Source: Streptomyces sp. NBC_01803 (GTDB lineage: Bacteria > Actinomycetota > Actinomycetes > Streptomycetales > Streptomycetaceae). Taken from it: DNA of 64,000 bases. This document shows positions 36,826-42,984 of the stretch, piece by piece (the first letter of the stretch is position 1; each line of letters starts with the position of its first letter). The stretch lies in contig NZ_CP109073.1 of assembly GCF_035917415.1 (NCBI RefSeq), positions 372,001 through 436,000 of the forward strand. The letters are read 5' to 3'. Below the pieces are notes generated by a model. It saw only the letters and a program-made list of their open reading frames with translations, was not told where the DNA came from and searched no databases. The position numbers and the translations under genes were made by a program.

Positions 36826-36977
36826 GCCGGATGATGACGCTGGCCCTGCTCAGCGATGAGGCGCTGGCGCGGGCGGGGGACTCGCACCCGGAGTTGTGCG
36901 TCCGGCTCGTGGTCGCCGGCATCCGCCACGACCCATCCGGCCGGACACCGCCGTCGCGGCTGGAGCTTCGGATGTCC
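36316..36977 (+). repeat. 662-bp direct repeat, right copy
   Basis: Right partner of 33969-34630, same orientation, about 99% identical by eye. Confidence 0.9.
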
Positions 36978-37514
36978 CCGGGCCAGCTCAGGGACCTGAT
37001 GGCGCAGGGCCGCGCGGCCCAGGTGGCGCACGTCGCCCAGGCCCGCGCCCGCGCCGGGCGCGCACAGGCCGCCGGGGCCGCCGCCGAAGTCGCCACCGAC
37101 GGGACCCGCGTCGACACGGGCGTCATCGAGCGGGTGGCGATCGCCCTCCACGAGTACCAGCCGCCGGCCGCGTCGCCGGCCCCGGCCCGGCCCGGCCCGG
37201 CCCCCCACCCAGCCCCGTCCGCCCACTCGGCCAGCGACCGCCACCAGCCCCGTAGATCCCCCTGCCAGCCCGGGGAGCCACTCGGAGGCTCCATCCAAGG
37301 CCGGGCCGGCAGGGTGTCCCCGCCCCTTTTCGCTGACGACCAGGGGGCGGGAAGGCGACCCCGCCTGGGGAGGCCAGGGGTCGCAGGGTCCCGGCCGCCT
37401 TTTCCCCCCGTCGGGCGACCGGGACCCACTCCCCTCCTCATCCTCTTCATGGACCGGCTTCCGGCTCCAAGCACTCGACGAAGGAGAACCACCCCATGCA
37501 CGCCACCACCGTGA
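36822..37514 (+). CDS. Hypothetical protein upstream of the graspetide precursors
   Basis: Begins MSRMMTLALLSDEALARAGD and contains PGQLRDLMAQGRAAQVAHVA and GVIERVAIALHEYQPPA. The first 115 residues look coding. Beyond that the frame turns into Pro/Arg/Ser-rich sequence and overlaps the first precursor gene by 19 bases. The true protein may therefore be shorter, with a frameshift or stop-loss in the tail. No family recognised. It is coupled to the preceding gene by a GTGA overlap. Confidence 0.55.
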   Translation: MSRMMTLALLSDEALARAGDSHPELCVRLVVAGIRHDPSGRTPPSRLELRMSPGQLRDLMAQGRAAQVAHVAQARARAGRAQAAGAAAEVATDGTRVDTGVIERVAIALHEYQPPAASPAPARPGPAPHPAPSAHSASDRHQPRRSPCQPGEPLGGSIQGRAGRVSPPLFADDQGAGRRPRLGRPGVAGSRPPFPPVGRPGPTPLLILFMDRLPAPSTRRRRTTPCTPPP

Positions 37515-37753
37515 TGCCTTCCCCCAGCGCGCTGCCCACTGCTCAGCGGCCGTTCGTGCTGGGCCTGTTCACCGCTGACCCGTCGCCCGCCGGCCAGGAT
37601 CGTCACCCGCTGAGCAAGCCGCGGTTCGACCCGGTGCGGCAGGTGTCCGTCCTCGCGGACGGCACGCCCCGCGTCAGCACGCTGTGGGCGGACCCCACCA
37701 AGACCCACGCCGTGCGCGGCCACCGGGGAGAGCTGGAGTCCCTGATCCTGTGA
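37496..37753 (+). CDS. tgmA: Graspetide (ATP-grasp-modified RiPP) precursor peptide 1
   Basis: An 85-residue precursor. The leader contains QRPFVLGLFTAD (about 18-29) and the TgmA hallmark RFDPVRQVSVLADGTPRVST (about 44-63), the stretch recognised by the TgmB ATP-grasp ligase. The likely core is the last 25 residues, with Ser/Thr donors (VST, PTKT) and Glu/Asp acceptors (LWAD, GELES) for omega-ester or omega-amide crosslinks. AAGGAG is 9 bases before the ATG. It is followed by a second, different precursor and the maturase gene. Family assignment rests on the motif and on the order tgmA-tgmA-tgmB. Confidence 0.85.
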   Translation: MHATTVMPSPSALPTAQRPFVLGLFTADPSPAGQDRHPLSKPRFDPVRQVSVLADGTPRVSTLWADPTKTHAVRGHRGELESLIL

Positions 37754-37833
37754 CCCGTCCCGGCGGGGCCGCTGTGACGCGCACGGCCCCCCGGCCCGGC
37801 CCGCCCGACCAGATCCAGAGTGAGGAATTGAAG

Positions 37834-38106
37834 ATGCCCACGACCACCGCTGTCCCCGTCACGGGCCCTCAGACATTGCCGCCCGCCCGCCGGCCGTTCG
37901 TGCTGGGCCTGTTCACCCCCAGCCCCCGACTGCCGCTGGACACGGGGGCGTTCCGGTTCGACCCGGTGCGGCAGATCGGCGTCCTGGCGGACGGCACGCC
38001 CCGCGCCGACGCGCCCGGGGACGAGCGCAGCAGGACCACCGGCGGCCTGAACTCCCCGACCGAGCTGGAGATCGACGGCACTGCCTCGGACGGACTTCCG
38101 CTGTGA
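37834..38106 (+). CDS. tgmA: Graspetide precursor peptide 2
   Basis: A 90-residue second precursor. It shares RRPFVLGLFTPS and RFDPVRQIGVLADGTPRADA with precursor 1 but has an unrelated C-terminus rich in Thr/Ser and Asp/Glu (SRTTGG, SPTELEIDG, SDG), a good substrate for several ester crosslinks. The leader is conserved while the core is divergent, as expected for two products from one maturase. GAGG precedes the ATG at 37834. Its TGA overlaps the GTG of the maturase gene (GTGA). Confidence 0.85.
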   Translation: MPTTTAVPVTGPQTLPPARRPFVLGLFTPSPRLPLDTGAFRFDPVRQIGVLADGTPRADAPGDERSRTTGGLNSPTELEIDGTASDGLPL

Positions 38107-39293
38107 CGGCGGAGTCTGACCGCCCGGTGGCGGTGATCACCGAGCCGGACAATCTGACGGCCGACCGCGTCGTGCTGGAACTGGGAGAGCTGGGCGTCCC
38201 TGTGGTCCGGTTCGACCTGGCCGACTTTCCCCGGGACATGACACTGAATGCCTCCCTCAGCCCTGCGGGCTGGCACGGCACCCTGTCCGTACACGGCCGG
38301 ACCGTGGCGCTCCAGGAGCTGCGTGCCATCTGGTGGTGGCACCCGGGACCGCCAAGGATCGCCCTGGACGGGCTGTGCGCGGCGGAGGCCGAGTGGGCGC
38401 GGGAAGAGGCCATGGCCGGTGTGGCTGGGGTGCTGGCCGCGCTGGAATGCGAGCATGTCAACCACCCGTCGCGCACCCGGGCGGCGCAGTCCAAGCCGGG
38501 CGCGCTGGCCTCCGCCGCGGCCTGCGGCCTGAACGTGCCGGCCACCTGGATCGGCAACCACCCCGGCGCCGCGCGGGGCTTCGCCCGGGAGACACCCGGC
38601 GGGGTGGTGGGCAAGGCCCTCACCCGCCCGTGGATCGCCTGCCCGGACGGCACCTCCCGGTCCCTGCACACCACCCCGGTCGATCACCGGGCCATCGACA
38701 GCGGCATCGGCCTGGGCGCCCACCAGCTCCAGCACCGTGTCGTCAAGGACCACGAGGTGCGGCTGACCGTCGTGGGCGGGGAGATGTTCGCCGCCCGTAT
38801 CGACGCCCACAGCCCGGCCGCCCGTGAGGACTTCCGCGCGGACTACGGCGCCCTGACCTACCGCCACACCCAGGTCCCGGACACGGTGCGCGAGGGCATC
38901 ACCCGGCTGATGGCCCACTACGGGCTGCTGGTCGCGGCCATCGACCTCCTGGTCGACGAACAGGGGCACTGGTGGCTGGTCGACCTCAACCCCGCTGGGC
39001 AATGGGACTGGCTCCAGAAAGAGCTGCCCGCCCTGCCACTGGCCCAGGCCATGGCCGAACTGCTCGCCTCCGGCCGCCCGACGGCCAAGCAGCCCGCGGT
39101 GTCGCCGGCAGTGCCGGGCCCACAGGCGGACCTGAGCCTGTGCCCGGAGCGGCAGATCACCGTCACCGAGGACGGCGTGCCGTTCATCAGCACCCCGTCC
39201 ATGGCGAGCAGCTTCGAGACCGTCGTCCAGACCCAGGAGGACATGCAGATCTTCGACGGATCGAATTCCCGAAAGGGGGCGAGCCACACCTGA
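38103..39293 (+). CDS. tgmB: TgmB-like ATP-grasp graspetide maturase with a precursor-like C-terminal tail
   Basis: A 396-residue ATP-grasp ligase that should form side-chain ester/amide links in the precursor cores. Visible are the N-terminal AVITEPDNLTADRVVLEL, the IWWWHPGPPR motif of this group (about 76-85), ATP-binding GGVVGKALT (about 165-174), DHEVRLTVVGGEMFA (about 218-232) and the metal-binding VDLNPAGQWDW (about 296-306). Usual TgmB proteins end shortly after this, near 320-330 residues. Here about 60 residues follow, containing PERQITVTEDGVPFIST (348-364). This matches the precursor recognition motif P-x-R-Q-V-x-V-x-x-D-G-x-P-x-x-S-T and is followed by a Ser/Thr/Glu/Asp-rich end. 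No methyltransferase gene follows. Confidence 0.88.
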   Translation: MTAESDRPVAVITEPDNLTADRVVLELGELGVPVVRFDLADFPRDMTLNASLSPAGWHGTLSVHGRTVALQELRAIWWWHPGPPRIALDGLCAAEAEWAREEAMAGVAGVLAALECEHVNHPSRTRAAQSKPGALASAAACGLNVPATWIGNHPGAARGFARETPGGVVGKALTRPWIACPDGTSRSLHTTPVDHRAIDSGIGLGAHQLQHRVVKDHEVRLTVVGGEMFAARIDAHSPAAREDFRADYGALTYRHTQVPDTVREGITRLMAHYGLLVAAIDLLVDEQGHWWLVDLNPAGQWDWLQKELPALPLAQAMAELLASGRPTAKQPAVSPAVPGPQADLSLCPERQITVTEDGVPFISTPSMASSFETVVQTQEDMQIFDGSNSRKGASHT

Positions 39294-39630
39294 CCTGGGT
39301 GGAGCCCGGAGTCGGCCCATGAAGAGGAGAGGAGCTGCCCGTCCCCGCCTGCGAGACAAGCCGGGGCGGGCGGCCGGCTGGTCCTCCACCACGATCCCGT
39401 CAGCTGTCCTGCGGCGCTGCCGCGGCGGCGCCCAGCTCCCGGTCCGCGAGAGGTTCTCCGCACCACCGCCTCCGGTCAACCTCCGGTCGACATAGCGGCC
39501 GGCCCCATGGGCCTTCCCTTCCTCGGGTTTGTACTGTGCTGGCGCAGGGCCGACCTGGCAACGGGAGGGAGAGCTGAATCGGTGGTGCTCCTCCGGCTTC
39601 GGGCGGCGTGACAGAGCACAAGGAGGACGG
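39294..39630. other. Stretch between maturase and phosphatase remnant
   Basis: No gene. It holds a terminator-like hairpin (39337-39372) and, at its right end, AGGAGG (39621-39626) before the phosphatase start codon. Confidence 0.5.
39337..39372 (+). terminator. Probable terminator of the graspetide operon
   Basis: GCCCGTCCCCG pairs with CGGGGCGGGC with one bulged base, about 45 bases after the maturase stop. Confidence 0.5.
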
Positions 39631-40133
39631 ATGAGCAGGGGCAAGGCTGCTGAGAGCAGTCCTCGGGTACGGACGGTTGAGCTTCCGGGGGGAGGCGTGG
39701 TATTGGCCCGGGGTTTGCGGGGTGCGTCGGCGCCGCAGCCGTTTCCGCAGTTCGGCCTGTATCTGCTGGGACATCCTCTCGACCGCCCCAACTTCTACGG
39801 CCGGTACCTGGTGGGGCTGCGCCCGTGGAGCCCGCCCTGGCCGCACGAGCGCGTCGACTGGCCTGACTTCTCCTCCCCTCGTCAGCCGGAGGAAGCGATC
39901 GGTCAACTCCGTGGGGCCTGGCCCGCATACAGCATGGTGAACGTGTCGAGGTCGCCTGCGGCGGCGGGCGTGGTCGCACCGGGACCGCCTTGGCCGCACT
40001 CGCCATCCTCCAAGGGATGTCTTCCGCCGAGGCGGTCGCATGGGTGCGGGCGGCATACGCCCCCAAGGCGGTCGAGACGCGGTCACAACACCGCTTCCTC
40101 CACCGAGTCGCCGCTTCGGAATCACCTGCTTGA
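39631..40133 (+). pseudogene. Frameshifted protein-tyrosine phosphatase family gene
   Basis: Frame one encodes MSRGKAAESSPRVRTVELPG to about EEAIGQLRGAW (39631 to about 39920), with the PWSPPWPHERVDWPDF segment typical of a Streptomyces tyrosine-phosphatase-like family. The catalytic part continues one frame back: ERVEVACGGGRGRTGTALAA (Cys codon 39957-39959, C-x5-R signature), then AEAVAWVRAAYAPKAVETRS, stopping at TGA 40131-40133. Joining the two gives a normal-looking protein of about 165 residues, so a single-base loss, perhaps in the GGGG at 39913, broke it. AGGAGG is 4 bases before the ATG. A sequencing error or programmed shift cannot be excluded. Confidence 0.75.
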
Positions 40134-40690
40134 AGCCGGTGACACAACCACGGCGACGACCGCTGCCGCCCACCCCGCCCATGTGGCGTCCGTAGGGGGC
40201 CGTGCGGACCGAGGTTGTCCGGCGCCGAGATTCGCAAACACGTACGAACGTCTCCCCCGTCTCGAACTCCGGGCGTCTGCCGCCCTGAGGCAGCGCGGTC
40301 GTGTCCCGTACCGTGAACGACCGGCCGCCGACCAGGAGTTGGGTCGCCCACGCGGACACCCGTCGCGTCCGGTTCCCGCGACCCGTACACCGCCCCGCTC
40401 ACCGTCCGCGCTCCGGCTGTTCGGCCCTCTCCGGCCGCGCGGGACACGTGTGGGTCGAGACAGGCACCATCTCCCCGAACGCACCGCAGTAGACCGTCTG
40501 CCGCCCACGGGCCGGCCACTTCCTCGATCAAGGCGCCGAGATGTGCACGATCAAGGCCGCAGAAGGCAGGATGGGACAAGGCCGCGCGGGCCGAGAAGGA
40601 CGTCACCATCCACTCAACCCGCGCGGCCCTCGTCATGTCACGGCCGGCCAACCCCGCGCTACCGCGTATCGAGTCGTTAGGCTCAAAGAC
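40134..40690. other. Stretch of decayed sequence
   Basis: No intact gene. On the minus strand, from a GTG at 40359, a short run (WATQLLVGGRSFTVRDTTALP, ..EFETGETFVRVCESR) resembles the start of small Streptomyces proteins of the VRD-LPGGGKRL type. It lacks a sensible stop and runs into antisense of the phosphatase, so it is at best a remnant. The promoter of the VOC gene is at the right end (TTAGGCT near 40676). Confidence 0.35.
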
Positions 40691-41131
40691 ATGACTGTTC
40701 AGCGGATGGACAACGTCGCCATCGTCGTCGACGATCTGGACGCGGCTGTCGCCTTCTTCACCGCGCTCGGCATGGAGCTGGAAGGCAAGGCGCAGATCGA
40801 AGGCATGTATGCGGACCGCACCGTCGGACTCGACGGCGTCCGGAGCGACATCGCGATGATGCGGACCCCGGACGGCCACAGCAAGCTGGAGCTGACCAAA
40901 TACCACACCCCCGCGGTATCCGACGCCGAGCCGCGGAACCCTCCGCCCAACACGCTGGGCCTGCATCGCGTCATGTTCGCCGTCGACGACATCGACGACA
41001 CCATCGCCCGCCTGCGCGCCCACGGCGCCGAACTCCTCGGCGAGGTAGCGCAGTACGAGAACATCTTCCGGCTCTGCTACCTCCGCGGCCCCGCAGGCAT
41101 CATCGTCGCCCTAGCCGAACAGATTGGCTGA
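40691..41131 (+). CDS. VOC/glyoxalase-fold protein
   Basis: A 146-residue vicinal-oxygen-chelate protein with two beta-alpha-beta-beta-beta modules: MDNVAIVVDDLDAAVAFFTALGMEL (split over residues 6-30) and GLHRVMFAVDDIDDTIARLRAHG (about 92-114), ending YLRGPAGIIVALAEQI. Metal ligand candidates are the Glu in KLELTKY and the Glu near the end in ALAEQ. These proteins are dioxygenases, lyases or resistance proteins; the substrate cannot be read from the sequence. There is no Shine-Dalgarno before the ATG; a TAGGCT -10-like element 8 bases upstream suggests a leaderless transcript. Confidence 0.82.
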   Translation: MTVQRMDNVAIVVDDLDAAVAFFTALGMELEGKAQIEGMYADRTVGLDGVRSDIAMMRTPDGHSKLELTKYHTPAVSDAEPRNPPPNTLGLHRVMFAVDDIDDTIARLRAHGAELLGEVAQYENIFRLCYLRGPAGIIVALAEQIG

Positions 41132-41152
41132 CGCGGGCCTGCCACGCGGAGC

Positions 41153-41464
41153 ATGTCGACGGTCAGCACCGCGTGGGAGCAGGCCAAGCCCACCATGCTC
41201 GCCTCGCTCAGCCTGCCCGCCGAGGCGGGTGAGCATCCGGCGGCACGGGCCGCGCTGTTGGACGGCCCCTACCGCGAGATCGCCGCGCGGGTGCCGACGA
41301 ACTCCCAGATCGTGTTCGACGACGACGGACGGCCGCACGTCGCCGCCCTGGAGCCGGAGCCCGAACCCGCCTGCGCCCGAGTAGGCGGCGGGGGGGCATG
41401 GCGGGGCACCACGTGGCGCGTCAGTCGGCTTTGTCGCCTGCCAGTGTGGTCCGTACCAGGGTGA
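41153..41464 (+). pseudogene. Possible transposase (Tn3-type) fragment
   Basis: The frame reads LLDGPYREIAARVPTNSQIV then FDDDGRPHVAALEPEPEP, which reminds me of an internal segment of Tn3-family transposases in actinomycetes. It then loses sense (Gly run, overlap with the MarR gene). No inverted repeats or other transposase parts are nearby. Assignment is from memory of the motif and is weak. Confidence 0.3.
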
Positions 41465-41885
41465 GCAGCGCGTCGAGGTCTGTCAGCTGCTGTGGTGCCA
41501 GCGAGCCGAAGAGCTGACGAAGCACGTGAGTTCCTGCCTCTTCCGCCGCTGCCAGGGCGGTGCGGCCCGTATGCGTCAGCTTGACGGTCTTGCGGCGGCG
41601 GTCCTCGGGGTGGCCGGTCCGGCTGACCAAGCCGAGGCGTTCCAGGCTCTCCAGGATCTGGGTTACGGAGCGCGGGGCCTGTCCGAGGGCGGTGGCGAGT
41701 TCGGCCTGGTGCAGCGCGCCGCGGCCGGCCAGCGCCTGGAGGACCTTGGTGCGGGAGAGAGACAGTCCCGCGGTCGCCATCATGTGCTGATCGACCTGTT
41801 CGCGCAGGGTGTGGGCGAGGGTGAGGAAGGACAGTCCCACCTGCTCCGGCGTGCTAGCTGTAGCTGTTGCTTCGTACCGCTCCAT
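41421..41885 (-). CDS. MarR-family regulator, divergent from an SDR gene
   Basis: A 154-residue MarR protein. The core is LSLSRTKVLQALAGRGALHQ then AELATALGQAPRSVTQILESL (recognition helix), with the wing TGHPEDRRRKTVKLTHTGRTA. It is divergent from the SDR/MMPL pair with 57 bases between, containing a perfect 12-bp palindrome. The expected role is repression of the SDR and transporter genes until a ligand, perhaps a toxic aromatic, binds (inference). Confidence 0.88.
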   Translation of the reverse strand: MERYEATATASTPEQVGLSFLTLAHTLREQVDQHMMATAGLSLSRTKVLQALAGRGALHQAELATALGQAPRSVTQILESLERLGLVSRTGHPEDRRRKTVKLTHTGRTALAAAEEAGTHVLRQLFGSLAPQQLTDLDALLTLVRTTLAGDKAD

Positions 41886-41914
41886 GGTTCAGGTATCCTC
41901 CCATAGTGTAATCA

Positions 41915-41926
41915 TGAGGTACCTCA
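41915..41926. promoter_or_regulatory. Palindromic operator candidate in the MarR/SDR gap
   Basis: TGAGGTACCTCA is a perfect 12-bp palindrome. A related AGGTATCCTC lies at 41891-41900 next to the MarR start, so there may be two sites. Confidence 0.55.
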
Positions 41927-41942
41927 CGAAAGGAGCTGTGAG

Positions 41943-42809
41943 ATGGACCGTCCGGTTGCCCTGATCACCGGAGCCACCTCCGGACTGGGCCGCATCGCCG
42001 CCTTCGAGCTGGCCCGGCTGGGCTACCGCATCGGCGCTGTGGCTCGCTCCCGGAGCAAGGCGGAAGCCCTCGTCGACGAGCTCAGGGCGGTGACCGACGG
42101 GCCCGTCGATGTCTTCCACGGCGACCTCGGCCTCATCTGCGACGCGCGCCGCATGGGTGAGGAGATCGCCGCGCACTACCCGCGCCTGGACGTCCTGGTC
42201 AACAACGCCGGCCTGCACGCCTTCACGCAGCGCGTCACCGCCGAAGGCTTCGCGGAGATGACAGCCGTGAACTACCTGGGCCCGTTCGTGCTCACCGAGG
42301 CGCTGAAGGGCAAGCTCGGCGCCTCAGCGCCGGCCCGGGTCGTCAACGTCGCCTCCGAGGCGTCCCGGCAGGCGAAGACCATCGCGCCGGCTGTGGATCT
42401 GCGCCGTACCGACGCCTACACCCGCCGGGAGTCGATGCCTCTGTACGGACGCACCAAGCTGATGACGATCATGTGGACGCAGGAGCTCGCCCGACGCCTG
42501 AACCCGAACAAAGTCACGGTGAACTGCTGCGATCCCGGCTTCAACGCCACCGGCCTGGGCCGGGACCTGCCCGGCTCCGCTGTCCTGCAGCGCGTGCTGA
42601 ACACCCTGAGGATCGGCGATCCCCGCAAGGGCGCCGGCATCATCGTGCGGCTCGCCACCGACCCGGCGTTCGCCGGGACCAGCGGCGGCTACCTCTCCGT
42701 GCGTGACGCCCGCCCGCTGGAGTGCCCCGAACCCGGCCGGGCCCCGCTCCTGCAGAAGGAGCTGTGGGAGGAGACCGTGGAGCTCCTCGCCGCCCACGCG
42801 GTCGACTGA
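41943..42809 (+). CDS. Short-chain dehydrogenase/reductase
   Basis: A 288-residue Rossmann oxidoreductase similar in layout to retinol-dehydrogenase-like SDRs. The cofactor motif is TGATSGLGRIAA (about 8-19), then NNAGLHAF (about 84), the active-site region NVASEAS (Ser) and YGRTKLM (Tyr/Lys, about 167-173). A PGFNATGL loop follows. NADP preference is likely from the Arg-rich VARSRSK after beta-2. AAGGAG lies 6 bases before the ATG. It is followed 175 bases later by an MMPL transporter and probably controlled by the divergent MarR. Confidence 0.88.
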   Translation: MDRPVALITGATSGLGRIAAFELARLGYRIGAVARSRSKAEALVDELRAVTDGPVDVFHGDLGLICDARRMGEEIAAHYPRLDVLVNNAGLHAFTQRVTAEGFAEMTAVNYLGPFVLTEALKGKLGASAPARVVNVASEASRQAKTIAPAVDLRRTDAYTRRESMPLYGRTKLMTIMWTQELARRLNPNKVTVNCCDPGFNATGLGRDLPGSAVLQRVLNTLRIGDPRKGAGIIVRLATDPAFAGTSGGYLSVRDARPLECPEPGRAPLLQKELWEETVELLAAHAVD

Positions 42810-42984
42810 GACCTGAGTCGTCCGTCGAAAGAAGGACGGCGACCGGTACCGGGGTACCGCCCCGGGCGCGGATTCGTCCTCGCGTAGCTCATTTCGGCCG
42901 CACCCGGCTCCTACGTTTGTCCGCGGCGCCTGTCATGTCTGCCCCTTTTACATCCTTTTCTTCTTCCCTGTGGGAGTAATTCTC

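Noticed and set aside
33969..36977. Insertion sequence or transposon formed by the 662-bp direct repeats
   Set aside because: No transposase or integrase lies between them and the repeat ends have no inverted termini; the repeats are gene segments.
39319..39496. Small ORF (MKRRGAARPRL...) after the maturase as a third precursor
   Set aside because: Lacks the precursor recognition motif, is Arg/Pro-rich and overlaps the terminator hairpin.
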